Assembly: GCF_025399795.1 (NCBI RefSeq)
Contig: NZ_JAODTZ010000015.1
Location: 1-64,000, forward strand
DNA: 64,000 nucleotides
Source: Streptomyces rhizosphaerihabitans
Lineage (GTDB): Bacteria > Actinomycetota > Actinomycetes > Streptomycetales > Streptomycetaceae
Direction: 5' to 3'
The position numbers were made by a program, and so were the translations under genes. The notes under the pieces were generated by a model, which had not been told where the DNA came from, searched no databases, and saw only the letters and a list, made by a program, of their open reading frames with translations. This document shows, piece after piece, positions 8,356 to 17,210 of this stretch. Numbering within the stretch: position 1 is the first letter of the stretch; every line of letters starts with the position of its first letter.

Positions 8356-9588
8356 GTGACGACCAAGGCTCTCGAAGGCATCCGCGTCCTGGACATGACG
8401 CACGTTCAGTCCGGTCCCTCGGCGACCCAGTTGATGGCATGGCTCGGCGCCGACGTGGTCAAACTGGAGGCGCCGTCCGGTGACATCACCCGCACCCAGC
8501 TGCGGGACATCCCGGACGCCGACTCCCTCTACTTCACCATGCTCAACAGCAACAAGCGCAGCATCACCCTCAACACCAAGACCGAGCGCGGCAAACAGCT
8601 CCTGACCGAGCTGATCCGCCGCTCCGACGTCATGGTGGAGAACTTCGGACCCGGCGCGATCGACCGCATGGGCTTCACCTGGGACCGCGTCCGCGAGATC
8701 AACCCGCGGATCGTCTACGCCTCCATCAAGGGCTTCGGGGACGGCCCCTACACCGACTTCAAGGCGTACGAGGTGGTCGCGCAGGCCATGGGCGGCTCCA
8801 TGGCCACCACCGGATTCGAGGACGGTCCACCGATGGCCACCGGCGCCCAGATCGGTGACTCCGGCACCGGGATCCACGCCGTCGCCGCCATCCTCGCCGC
8901 ACTCCTCCAGCGCACCCGCACCGGACGCGGCCAGCGCGTCAACGTCGCCATGCAGCACGCCGTCCTCAACCTCTGCCGGGTGAAGCTGCGCGACCAGCAG
9001 CGCCTCGCGCACGGGCCGCTCGCCGAGTATCCCAACGAGGACTTCGGCGACGAGGTCCCGCGTTCCGGCAACGCCTCCGGCGGCGGCCAGCCCGGCTGGG
9101 CCGTCAAGTGCGCGCCCGGTGGCCCCAACGACTACGTGTACGTCATCGTCCAGCCCACCGGCTGGAAGCCGATCACGCGGCTGATCGGCCGCCCCGAACT
9201 CGCCGAGGACGCCGAGTGGGCGACCCCGCAGGCCCGGCTGCCCAAGCTCGCCAAGATGTTCCAGCTCATCGAGGAATGGACCGGCACCCTGCCCAAGTGG
9301 GAGGTACTGGAGAAACTCAACGCCCAGAGCATCCCGTGCGGACCGATCCTGTCCACCAAGGAGATCATCGAGGACGCGTCGCTCGCCGCCAACGACATGG
9401 TGGTCGAGGTCGAGCACCCCGAGCGCGGCTCGTACGTCACCGTCGGCAGTCCGCTCAAACTCTCCGACTCCCCCGTCGACATCACCGCCTCCCCGCTGCT
9501 CGGTGAGCACAACGAGGAGATCTACATCGGCGAACTCGGCCTCGGCGACGAGGAATTGCGGCTGCTCAAGTCGGGCGGGGTGATCTGA
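8356..9588 (+). CDS. frc: Formyl-CoA:oxalate CoA-transferase
   Basis: 410 residues, the length of characterised Frc enzymes. The start GIRVLDMTHVQSGPSATQLM is close to Oxalobacter Frc. The catalytic aspartate is D168 in TGAQIGDSGTG, and the glycine loop GNASGGGQPGW (about 237-247), typical of Frc rather than other CaiB/BaiF transferases, is present. It transfers CoA from formyl-CoA to oxalate, giving oxalyl-CoA and formate. GTG 8356 follows a GAGGTG ribosome-binding site. It is followed one base later by an acyl-CoA ligase gene. Its usual partner, oxalyl-CoA decarboxylase, is not in the window. Confidence 0.93.
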   Translation: MTTKALEGIRVLDMTHVQSGPSATQLMAWLGADVVKLEAPSGDITRTQLRDIPDADSLYFTMLNSNKRSITLNTKTERGKQLLTELIRRSDVMVENFGPGAIDRMGFTWDRVREINPRIVYASIKGFGDGPYTDFKAYEVVAQAMGGSMATTGFEDGPPMATGAQIGDSGTGIHAVAAILAALLQRTRTGRGQRVNVAMQHAVLNLCRVKLRDQQRLAHGPLAEYPNEDFGDEVPRSGNASGGGQPGWAVKCAPGGPNDYVYVIVQPTGWKPITRLIGRPELAEDAEWATPQARLPKLAKMFQLIEEWTGTLPKWEVLEKLNAQSIPCGPILSTKEIIEDASLAANDMVVEVEHPERGSYVTVGSPLKLSDSPVDITASPLLGEHNEEIYIGELGLGDEELRLLKSGGVI

Positions 9589-9589
9589 G

Positions 9590-11737
9590 ATGGCGGGGCA
9601 GGACCGGGTGGCGAGGGTGCGGGCGCTGCTCGACGGCGTCCGACGCGAGGGGCGCACCGCGCTGACGGCGCCCGAGGGCAAGCTGGTCGCCGACGCCTAC
9701 GGGATCGCCGTGCCCGGCGAGGAGTTGGCCCGCGACGCGGACGAGGCGGTGGCCCACGCGGAACGCTTCGGCGGCCCGGTGGTGATGAAGATCGTCTCCC
9801 CCGACATCCTGCACAAGACCGACGCGGGCGGGGTGCTGGTCGGTGTCGAGGGGGCGGCGGACGTACGGGCCGCGTTCCGCAGCATCGTCGAGAACGCGCG
9901 GGCGTACGACGTCCGCGCCCGGATCGACGGCGTACAGGTGCAGGAACTGGTCCCGCCGGGACAGGAGGTCATCGTCGGCGCGGTGAGCGACCCGACGTTC
10001 GGGAAAGTCGTCGCCTTCGGACTCGGCGGGGTGCTCGTCGAGGTCCTCAAGGACGTCACCTTCCGTCTCGCGCCGGTGAACACCGACGAGGCGCTGTCGA
10101 TGCTGGACTCGATCCGCTCGGCACAGATCCTGCGCGGGGTGCGCGGCGCGCTGCCGGTGCACAGGGCGGCCCTCGCCACGCAGATCCGCCGGGTCTCCGA
10201 ACTCGTCACGGACTTCCCCGAGATCGCCGAGGTGGACCTCAACCCGGTGATCGCCTCCCCGGAGGGCGCGGTCGCGGCGGACATCCGCGTGATCCTCGGC
10301 GGGAGCCCTCCGGCCGAACGGCGCCGGTACACGCGGGCGGAGATCCTCGCCTCCATGGACCGGCTGATGCGGCCGAGGTCGATCGCCGTGATCGGCGCCT
10401 CCGACGTTCCGGGCAAGATCGGTCACGCGGTGCTGCGCAACCTCGTCGACGGGGGCTTCACGGGCGAGATCCATCCGGTGAACCCACGGGCCGACGACAT
10501 CCAGGGCCGCAAGGCCTACGCGAGTGTGACGGACATCCCCGGAGAGGTGGACGTCGCGGTCTTCGCCGTTCCCGCCCGCGCGGTGGCCCTGGTCCTGGAG
10601 GAGGTGGGGCGCAAGAACATCCCCAACGCGGTCCTGATCCCCTCCGGGTTCGCGGAGACCGGCGAACACGGGCTCCAGGACGAGATCGTGGCCATCGGCG
10701 AGCGGTACGGCGTCAGGCTGCTGGGCCCGAACATCTACGGCTACTACTCGACCTGGCAGGACGTGTGCGCCACGTTCTGCACGCCGTACGACGTGAAGGG
10801 GGGTGTCGCGCTCACCTCGCAGTCCGGTGGCATCGGCATGGCCGTCCTGGGGTTCGCGCGGACGACGAAGACGGGTGTCTCGGCGATCGTCGGGCTCGGC
10901 AACAAGGCGGACCTGGACGAGGACGACCTGCTCACCTGGTTCGGCGAGGACCCGCACACGACGTGCATCGCGATGCACCTGGAGGACCTCAAGGACGGCC
11001 GCGCCTTCGTGGCGGCGGCCCGCGCCACGGTCCCGAGGAAGCCGGTCGTGGTGCTGAAGGCCGGCCGTACCGCCGCCGGCGCGCGGGCCGCGGGCTCGCA
11101 CACCGGAGCGCTCGCGGGCGACGACGCCGTGTACGACGACATCCTGCGGCAGGCCGGTGTCATCAGGGCTCCCGGACTGAACGACATGCTGGAGTACGCG
11201 CGCGCCCTGCCGGTGCTGCCGGCTCCCCGGGGCGACAACGTCGTGATCATCACGGGCGCGGGCGGCAGCGGCGTGCTGCTGTCCGACGCGGTGACCGACA
11301 ACGGGCTGTCCCTGATGGAGATCCCGCCGGACCTCGACGCCGCCTTCAGGAAGTTCATCCCGCCCTTCGGGGCCGCGGGCAACCCGGTGGACATCACGGG
11401 CGGCGAGCCGCCGTCGACGTACGAGGCGACGATCCGGCTCGCACTGGAGGACCCGCGCGTCCACGCGCTCGTCCTCGGCTACTGGCACACCGTGGTGACC
11501 CCTCCCATGGTCTTCGCCGAGCTCACCGCCCGGGTGGTGGCCGAATTCCGCGAACTCGGCGTCGAGAAGCCCGTGGTGGCGTCGCTCGCGGGCGACGTCG
11601 AGGTCGAGGAGGCCTGCCGGTACCTGTACGAGCGGGGGGTCGTGGCCTACCCGTACACGACCGAGATGCCGGTGGCCGTCCTCGGCGCGAAGTACCGCTG
11701 GGCGCGCGCGGCAGGACTGTTGGGGGGCCGTTCATGA
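9590..11737 (+). CDS. NDP-forming acyl-CoA ligase (acetate-CoA ligase family), fused beta-alpha
   Basis: 715 residues. An ATP-grasp domain comes first (about 1-235; DILHKTDAGGVLVGV, then EVDLNPVI). A CoA-binding Rossmann domain follows (about 255-380; IAVIGASDVPGKIGHAVLRN). The ligase domain carries the phospho-histidine motif SHTGALAGDDA near residue 502. The family joins an organic acid to CoA with NTP hydrolysis to NDP. ATG 9590 lies one base past the frc stop, so translation is coupled. With frc it could prime the CoA-transferase cycle by making oxalyl-CoA or formyl-CoA, which is inferred from position only. Confidence 0.88.
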   Translation: MAGQDRVARVRALLDGVRREGRTALTAPEGKLVADAYGIAVPGEELARDADEAVAHAERFGGPVVMKIVSPDILHKTDAGGVLVGVEGAADVRAAFRSIVENARAYDVRARIDGVQVQELVPPGQEVIVGAVSDPTFGKVVAFGLGGVLVEVLKDVTFRLAPVNTDEALSMLDSIRSAQILRGVRGALPVHRAALATQIRRVSELVTDFPEIAEVDLNPVIASPEGAVAADIRVILGGSPPAERRRYTRAEILASMDRLMRPRSIAVIGASDVPGKIGHAVLRNLVDGGFTGEIHPVNPRADDIQGRKAYASVTDIPGEVDVAVFAVPARAVALVLEEVGRKNIPNAVLIPSGFAETGEHGLQDEIVAIGERYGVRLLGPNIYGYYSTWQDVCATFCTPYDVKGGVALTSQSGGIGMAVLGFARTTKTGVSAIVGLGNKADLDEDDLLTWFGEDPHTTCIAMHLEDLKDGRAFVAAARATVPRKPVVVLKAGRTAAGARAAGSHTGALAGDDAVYDDILRQAGVIRAPGLNDMLEYARALPVLPAPRGDNVVIITGAGGSGVLLSDAVTDNGLSLMEIPPDLDAAFRKFIPPFGAAGNPVDITGGEPPSTYEATIRLALEDPRVHALVLGYWHTVVTPPMVFAELTARVVAEFRELGVEKPVVASLAGDVEVEEACRYLYERGVVAYPYTTEMPVAVLGAKYRWARAAGLLGGRS

Positions 11738-11749
11738 CATGAGTGTGCG

Positions 11750-11784
11750 CGGGGGCGGCCGACGGTGCGCGTCGGCCGCCCCCG
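11750..11784 (+). terminator. Strong hairpin between the ligase and the first OFA transporter
   Basis: A perfect 15-bp stem (11750-11764 with 11770-11784) and a GTGCG loop begin 12 bases past the ligase stop. It probably terminates or attenuates the frc-ligase transcript before the transporter genes. Confidence 0.7.
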
Positions 11785-11860
11785 GGACCCGTGAGCGCAC
11801 GAAAGGCATTTGGCAGGGGGCGCTGACCAGATCTTTCGACGCAAGGGGTGCTCGATCGAC

Positions 11861-13249
11861 ATGACAACCACCGACTACTCGACTGCGGTCCCTCATCGAG
11901 AGGTGAGGGACCGCCACGGCCGCGTGTACCGGGTCGGCGAGACCGACATCGACATCATGGGCCGCAAACGCGCGTGGATGGTCTTCCTGCCCTGGGCGGG
12001 CATGCTGGGCATCAGCTCCGCCGAGTACGCGTTCACCTCGGCGGAGGACACACTCCACGAGGCACATCTGTGGAGCAGCGGACACATCTTCTGGCTGATG
12101 GGTGTCTGGATCTTCTTCCAGGCGGCCGTGGCCTTCCCGGCCGGGCAACTGCGCGAGAGCGGCAGGCTCCCGGCCCGTACGGCGATGCTGCTGGGCGCGC
12201 TCGGCACCCTGCTCGGCTATGTGTCCCTGGCGTTCGCGCCGCATGTGGCGGTCGCCTATCTCGGCTTCGGCATGTGCAGCGGCATCGGCGCGGGTCTCGT
12301 CTACGCGACCTGCGTGAACATGGTCGGCAAGTGGTACCCGGAGCGCAAGGGCGGCAAGACGGGCTTCGTCAACGGAGGTTTCGCCTACGGGTCCGTGCCC
12401 TTCGTGTTCCTGTTCACCTCGTACATGGACCTGGGCAACTACCGGGGCGTCCTGGTGGCCGTCGGCCTGCTCTGCTGCGCCCTGGTCGCAGTGGCCGGCT
12501 GGTTCTTCAAGGACCCGCCGAAGGGCTGGTGGCCGGCGGACGTGGACCCGCTGAAGGTGCCGGACGACCCGAAGATCCGGCGGGCGCTGGAGAAGAACCC
12601 GCCCGCGGTGAAGCAGTACACGCCCAGGGAGGCCGCGCGTACTCCCGTTCTGTGGATGATGTGGTTCTGTCTGCTGTGCACGGCCGGGATCAACATCTTC
12701 GGCATCGCCTTCCAGGTGCCGTTCGGCAAGGACATGGGCTTCGCGGGCGGGATCGTGGCCACGGCGATGTCCCTGAAGGCGATCGTCAACGGCACCGGGC
12801 GCGGGGTCATCGGCTGGATATCCGACCGGTTCGGACGGCGCCACACGCTCATCATCGTGTGTCTGGTGCTCGGCTCCGCCCAGTTCGGCGTCCTGGTCTC
12901 CGGCCAGATGGGCAGCATGCCGTTCTTCCTGTTCTGCTCCATGGTCTCCGGCTTCGGCGGCGGCGCGATCTTCCCGCTGTTCGCGGCCATGACAGCGGAC
13001 TACTTCGGTGAGAACAACAACGCCTCCAACTACGGGATGGTCTACAGCTCGAAGCTGATCTCGGGCCTCGTGGGCTCCGGCATGGGCGCGGTCGTCGTCG
13101 GCGCGTGGGACTACCACGGCGCCTTCGTGCTCGCCGGGTCCGTCGGTCTGGCGTCGGCCGTACTGGCCCTGTTCCTCAAGGCACCGGGCCGGCCGCGGGC
13201 CCGCGGCATCGTTCCCAATCCGCACCCGCTCGGCGAGGAGATGGCCTGA
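11861..13249 (+). CDS. OFA-family MFS transporter (oxalate/formate antiporter type), copy 1
   Basis: 462 residues from ATG 11861 (AAGGGG 12 bases upstream). A polar N-terminus (GRVYRVGETDIDIMG) precedes about 12 membrane segments. These include the OFA-type loop NMVGKWYPERKGGKTGFVNGG after helix 4 and a DRFGRRHT A-like motif after helix 8. OFA carriers exchange or import small carboxylates; OxlT swaps oxalate for formate. The stop overlaps the next start (TGATG), so the two transporters are translationally coupled paralogues. Oxalate is the likely substrate from the frc context, though substrate cannot be read from sequence. Confidence 0.88.
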   Translation: MTTTDYSTAVPHREVRDRHGRVYRVGETDIDIMGRKRAWMVFLPWAGMLGISSAEYAFTSAEDTLHEAHLWSSGHIFWLMGVWIFFQAAVAFPAGQLRESGRLPARTAMLLGALGTLLGYVSLAFAPHVAVAYLGFGMCSGIGAGLVYATCVNMVGKWYPERKGGKTGFVNGGFAYGSVPFVFLFTSYMDLGNYRGVLVAVGLLCCALVAVAGWFFKDPPKGWWPADVDPLKVPDDPKIRRALEKNPPAVKQYTPREAARTPVLWMMWFCLLCTAGINIFGIAFQVPFGKDMGFAGGIVATAMSLKAIVNGTGRGVIGWISDRFGRRHTLIIVCLVLGSAQFGVLVSGQMGSMPFFLFCSMVSGFGGGAIFPLFAAMTADYFGENNNASNYGMVYSSKLISGLVGSGMGAVVVGAWDYHGAFVLAGSVGLASAVLALFLKAPGRPRARGIVPNPHPLGEEMA

Positions 13250-14655
13250 TGACAACGGAACCCATCGCGGAGAAGGACGCGCCGGACGGCCCCGGCGCCT
13301 CGGGGCACGCGTACCGGGAAGTCACGGACGCCCGGGGCCGTGTCTACCGGGTCGGCGAGACGGACCGGGACATCCTCGGTCACTCGCGGAAGTTCATGGT
13401 GTACCTGCCCTGGGCCGCCATGATGGCCATCAGTGTCTTCGAGTACGCGTACGGCTCGGCCGAGGACACCCTGTCCCACGCCCACGGCTGGACGCAGAGC
13501 AACACCTTCTGGATCCTGAGCATCTGGGTCTTCTTCCAGGCCGGCATAGCCTTCCCCGCCGGCTGGCTGCGGGAGAAGGGCATCCTGACGGCCCGCAAGG
13601 CCATGTACACGGGCTCGGTCATGTGCGCGGCCGGCTTCCTCGCCCTGTCGCATCTGAGCAATGTGCTGCTGGCGATCCTGGGCTTCGGGGTCATCGGCGG
13701 CGTCGGGTCCGGTCTGGTGTACGCGACCTGCATCAACATGGTCGGCAAGTGGTTCCCCGAGCGCCGTGGCGCGCGGACGGGATTCGTCAACGGCGGATTC
13801 GCGTACGGCTCCCTGCCGTTCATCTTCATCTTCAACTACGCGTTCGACACGGCCAATTACCACCGTGTGCTGGACCTCATCGGCTGCTACGTGATGATCG
13901 TGGTGCTGTCCGCCGCGTTCTTCTTCAAGGACCCGCCGAAGAACTGGTGGCCCGCGGACATCGACCCGCTGACGTACGGCGGTTCCGCGAAGGGGGCCGC
14001 GAGTCTCTCCAAGAACCCTCCCGCCGTGAAGCAGTTCACCCCCAAGGAGGCCATCAGGACCGGCATGCTCCCGCTCATGTGGATCGCGCTCGTGATGACC
14101 GCGGGTGTGTCGATCTTCGGGATCTCCTTCCAGGTCGACTACGCCAAGGAGGTCGGCTTCGGCCCGCTGGTGGCGGCGTCGTCGATGGGCGTGATGGCGG
14201 TCATCAACGGCGTCGGCCGGGGCGTGGTGGGCTGGCTGTCCGACACGTACGGCCGCAAGCAGACCCTGGTGTTCGTCATCGTGGTCCTCGGACTCGCGCA
14301 GTTCGGCGTGATCTGGGCCGGTGACATCCACAGCGAGGCGCTCTTCCTGTTCTTCGCCTTCCTCTCCGGGTTCGGCGGCGGGGCCTTCTACCCGATGTTC
14401 GCGGCCCTGACTCCGGACTACTTCGGGGAGAACTACAACGCCACCAACTACGGGCTGGTGTACAGCGGAAAGCTGATCAGCGGTCTGTTCGGCGGCGGGC
14501 TCGGCTCCATGGTCGTCGCCGCCTGGGGATACGACGGCGCGTACGCGCTGGCCGGCGGCATCTCCATGGCGGCGGCCGCGATCGCCCTGCTGCTGCGGCA
14601 GCCGGGGCGCAGCACGGCGGACACCTCGGCACCCCGGCCGCAACCGGTGGGCTGA
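13249..14655 (+). CDS. OFA-family MFS transporter, copy 2
   Basis: 468 residues. ATG 13249 overlaps the stop of copy 1 by one base. The two proteins share the whole layout, including GRVYRVGETD in the N-terminus, NMVGKWFPERRGARTGFVNG after helix 4, the KDPPKNWWPADIDP central loop and DTYGRKQT after helix 8, so this is a tandem duplication. Two simultaneous copies may give differing substrate preference or a hetero-assembly. It is the last gene of the rightward oxalate operon and is followed by two hairpins. Confidence 0.88.
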   Translation: MTTEPIAEKDAPDGPGASGHAYREVTDARGRVYRVGETDRDILGHSRKFMVYLPWAAMMAISVFEYAYGSAEDTLSHAHGWTQSNTFWILSIWVFFQAGIAFPAGWLREKGILTARKAMYTGSVMCAAGFLALSHLSNVLLAILGFGVIGGVGSGLVYATCINMVGKWFPERRGARTGFVNGGFAYGSLPFIFIFNYAFDTANYHRVLDLIGCYVMIVVLSAAFFFKDPPKNWWPADIDPLTYGGSAKGAASLSKNPPAVKQFTPKEAIRTGMLPLMWIALVMTAGVSIFGISFQVDYAKEVGFGPLVAASSMGVMAVINGVGRGVVGWLSDTYGRKQTLVFVIVVLGLAQFGVIWAGDIHSEALFLFFAFLSGFGGGAFYPMFAALTPDYFGENYNATNYGLVYSGKLISGLFGGGLGSMVVAAWGYDGAYALAGGISMAAAAIALLLRQPGRSTADTSAPRPQPVG

Positions 14656-14687
14656 GTACGGGCCACCCTTACGAGGGTGGCCCGTAC
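14656..14687 (+). terminator. Hairpin directly after OFA copy 2
   Basis: GTACGGGCCACCCT and AGGGTGGCCCGTAC form a perfect 14-bp stem with a TACG tetraloop. It starts at the base after the stop codon. Confidence 0.75.
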
Positions 14688-14720
14688 CGGGCCTGTACGA
14701 GGGTGCTGGTCCAGGCCCGT

Positions 14721-14766
14721 ACGAGGGTGGCCCTCCCCGCGACTCGGCGGGGAGGGCCACCCTCGT
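14721..14766. terminator. Bidirectional hairpin in the convergent gap
   Basis: A perfect 20-bp stem (14721-14740 with 14747-14766) and a GACTCG loop lie between OFA copy 2 and the leftward sugar operon. It shares the block ACGAGGGTGGCCC with the preceding hairpin, suggesting duplication. Confidence 0.8.
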
Positions 14767-14780
14767 GTGCCGGGGCGCGT

Positions 14781-15791
14781 CTACGGATTGTCGTTGCCGC
14801 CGAACGCCGCGTCGAACGATGCCGACGGGGGCTCGAAGTCGTACGCCTTGAGGCGGGTCAGGGCCTCGGGCGCGCCCTGGAGCCGGTCCATGCCGGCGTC
14901 CTCCCACTCGACCGAGACGGGTCCCGCGTAGCCGATGGAGCGCAGCATGCGGAAGACGTCCTCCCAGGGGACGTCACCGTGGCCCGCGGAGACGAAGTCC
15001 CAGCCGCGGCGCGGGTCGCCCCAGGGCAGGTGGGAGCCGAGCCGGCCGTTGCGGCCGTCGAGGCGCTTGCGGGCCTCCTTGCAGTCCACGTGGTAGATGC
15101 GGTCGCGGAAGTCGTAGAGGAAGCCCACCGGGTCGAGGTCCTGCCAGACGAAGTGGGACGGGTCGAAGTTGAGGCCGAAGGCCGGACGGTGGCCGACTGC
15201 GTCCAGGGCCTTGTGTGTTGTCCAGTAGTCGTACGCGATCTCGCTCGGGTGGACCTCGTGAGCGAACCGGACGCCCTCGGCGTCGAAGACGTCCAGGATC
15301 GGGTTCCACCGGGTCGCGAAGTCCTCGTAGCCGCGCTCGATCATCGCTTCGGAGGCGGGCGGGAACATGGCGACGAGGTGCCAGATCGCCGAGCCGGTGA
15401 ATCCGATGACGGTGTCGACGCCGAGGGCGGCCGCCGCGCGCGCGGTGTCGGCGATCTCGGCGGCGGCCCGCTGTCGCACGCCCTCGGCCTCGCCGTCTCC
15501 CCAGATACGGGCCGGCAGGATGGCCCGATGGCGTTCGTCGATGATGGCGTCGCAGACGGCCTGGCCGACCAGGTGGTTGGAGATGGCCCAGCACTTGAGG
15601 CCGTACTTGTCGAGGAGGGCGTGCCGGGAGTCGACGTACCCAGGGTCCGCGAGCGCCTTGTCGACCTCGAAGTGGTCGCCCCAGCAGGCGAGTTCGAGAC
15701 CTTCGTAGCCGAAGTCGCGGGCCAGGCGGCAGACCTCTTCGAGGGGCAGATCGGCCCACTGGCCGGTGAAGAGCGTGAAGTTGCGCGGCAT
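14781..15791 (-). CDS. Sugar phosphate isomerase/epimerase (xylose-isomerase-like TIM barrel)
   Basis: 336 residues from ATG 15791, preceded by GGAGG eight bases upstream; longer upstream frames are not needed. Candidate metal ligands appear in the family order: Glu in AHEVHPSEIAYD, Asp/His in GLNFDPSHFVWQ, His in YHVDCKEARK, and Glu in VEWEDAGMD. The family interconverts sugars or inositol derivatives with a divalent metal. It is last in a five-gene leftward operon, 11 bases after the Gfo/Idh/MocA gene. The pairing with such a dehydrogenase suggests a 3-keto-sugar or inositol-type catabolic route. The substrate is unknown. Confidence 0.85.
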   Translation of the reverse strand: MPRNFTLFTGQWADLPLEEVCRLARDFGYEGLELACWGDHFEVDKALADPGYVDSRHALLDKYGLKCWAISNHLVGQAVCDAIIDERHRAILPARIWGDGEAEGVRQRAAAEIADTARAAAALGVDTVIGFTGSAIWHLVAMFPPASEAMIERGYEDFATRWNPILDVFDAEGVRFAHEVHPSEIAYDYWTTHKALDAVGHRPAFGLNFDPSHFVWQDLDPVGFLYDFRDRIYHVDCKEARKRLDGRNGRLGSHLPWGDPRRGWDFVSAGHGDVPWEDVFRMLRSIGYAGPVSVEWEDAGMDRLQGAPEALTRLKAYDFEPPSASFDAAFGGNDNP

Positions 15792-15802
15792 TCCGGGCCT
15801 CC

Positions 15803-17128
15803 TCAGACGGCTACGGGGGTGTAGACGGAGTTCTTCGCGGCGCTCTCCTCGACCGCCGCGAGGACGCGCTGCACCTGCAGGCCGTCGGCGAAGGACGGTG
15901 CGGGCGGGCGGCCGGCGGCGATGGCGTGTACGAGGTCGCGGGCCTGGTGCGTGAAGGTGTGTTCGTAGCCGAGACCGTGCCCCGGTGGCCACCAGGCGTC
16001 GAGGTAGGGGTGGTCGGGCTCGGTGACGAGGATGCGGCGGAAGCCCGCGTGGGTGCCGGGTTCGGTGTGGTCGTGGTAGGCGAGTTCATTGAGGCGTTCC
16101 AGGTCGAAGGCCAACGAGCCGCGCTCGCCGTTGAGTTCGATGCGCAGGGAGTTCTTGCGTCCGGTGGCGAAGCGGGAGGCCTCGAAGGAGGCGAGGGCGC
16201 CGGAGGCGAAGCGGGCCGTGAACAGGGCCGCGTCGTCGACGGTGACGGTACCCGTACGGGAGCCCGGAACGGCGTCGGAACCCGAGCCCGAGCCCGAGCC
16301 GGAGCCGGAGCCGGAGCCGGCGAGTGAACCCGGGCCGGAGCCTGCGCCCGGACCGGAACGCGAGCCGTCCGACGGGGCGCCCGGCTCCGGCACGGCCGAC
16401 AGACCGCTGGACGCCCGTGCGGGCAGAGGACGTTGCCGTACGAAGGTCTCGGTGAGGGCCGACACCCCGCCCAGCGGCTCCCCCGCCAGATACTGCGCGA
16501 GGTCGACGATGTGCGCCCCGAGGTCACCGAGGGCGCCCGATCCGGCAGCCTCTCTGCGGAGCCGCCAGGTGAGCGGGAACTCCGGGTCCACCAACCAGTC
16601 CTGAAGGTACGTCACTCGCACGTGCCGCAGTGGTCCGAGGCGACCCTCGGCGACCATGGAGCGGGCCAGCGCCGTGGCGGGGAGCCGGCGGTAGTTGAAG
16701 CCCACCATGGACATCTGGCCGCGCCCGAGGGCCGCGGCAGCCGCCGACGCCATCGCCTCGGCCTCTTCGACGGAGTTCGCGAGGGGCTTCTCGCACAGCA
16801 CGTGCTTGCCCGCGGCCAGCGCGGCGACCGCGATCTCGGCGTGGCTGTCGCCGGGCGTGCAGATGTCGACGAGGTCGACGTCGTCCCGGGCGATCAGCGC
16901 ACGCCAGTCGGTCTCGGCGGCCCCCCAGCCGTGCCGGTCCGCCATCGCCCGCACAGCCCGTCCGTCCCGGCCGCAGACCGCGGCGAGGACCGGCCGGCAC
17001 GGCAGGTCGAAGACGCGGCCCACGGTGCGCCAGCCCTGCGAGTGGGCGGCGCCCATGAACGCGTAGCCGACCATGCCCACGCCCAATGGCGGCTTCGCGG
17101 CCTCGTCGCCCTGGTGCGGCTGTCCCAT
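15803..17128 (-). CDS. Gfo/Idh/MocA family sugar dehydrogenase with a Gly-Ser insertion
   Basis: 441 residues from ATG 17128 (GAGGA ribosome-binding site). The NAD(P)-binding start is VGMVGYAFMGAAHSQGW; the EKPLANS motif with the conserved lysine sits near residue 110, and C-terminal domain strands follow. About residues 255-290 are low-complexity Gly/Ser/Pro, including (GS)n dipeptides, inside the C-terminal domain between FVRQRPLPAR and VTVDDAALFTARF. Relatives usually have only a short loop there. The enzyme would oxidise a sugar or cyclitol with NAD(P)+. It is co-transcribed with the isomerase and the ABC importer. Confidence 0.87.
   Translation of the reverse strand: MGQPHQGDEAAKPPLGVGMVGYAFMGAAHSQGWRTVGRVFDLPCRPVLAAVCGRDGRAVRAMADRHGWGAAETDWRALIARDDVDLVDICTPGDSHAEIAVAALAAGKHVLCEKPLANSVEEAEAMASAAAAALGRGQMSMVGFNYRRLPATALARSMVAEGRLGPLRHVRVTYLQDWLVDPEFPLTWRLRREAAGSGALGDLGAHIVDLAQYLAGEPLGGVSALTETFVRQRPLPARASSGLSAVPEPGAPSDGSRSGPGAGSGPGSLAGSGSGSGSGSGSGSDAVPGSRTGTVTVDDAALFTARFASGALASFEASRFATGRKNSLRIELNGERGSLAFDLERLNELAYHDHTEPGTHAGFRRILVTEPDHPYLDAWWPPGHGLGYEHTFTHQARDLVHAIAAGRPPAPSFADGLQVQRVLAAVEESAAKNSVYTPVAV
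16270..16326. repeat. Simple-sequence repeat inside the dehydrogenase gene
   Basis: Near-identical hexamers of GAGCCC/GAGCCG type run in tandem on the plus strand and encode the Ser-Gly dipeptides of the minus-strand gene. A hexamer period keeps the frame when copies are gained or lost. Confidence 0.75.
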
Positions 17129-17210
17129 GCGGATGTCCTCCTCGTCGTCGTGGCGCGGTGGGATGGGGTGGGGCCCGGACCCCCGTACCGGGCCCCTGGC
17201 ACAGGGCACA

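Noticed and set aside
8110..9700. Long antisense frames over frc and other G+C-rich genes
   Set aside because: Their codon third positions and composition are those of shadows in high-G+C DNA. No domain or start signal supports them.
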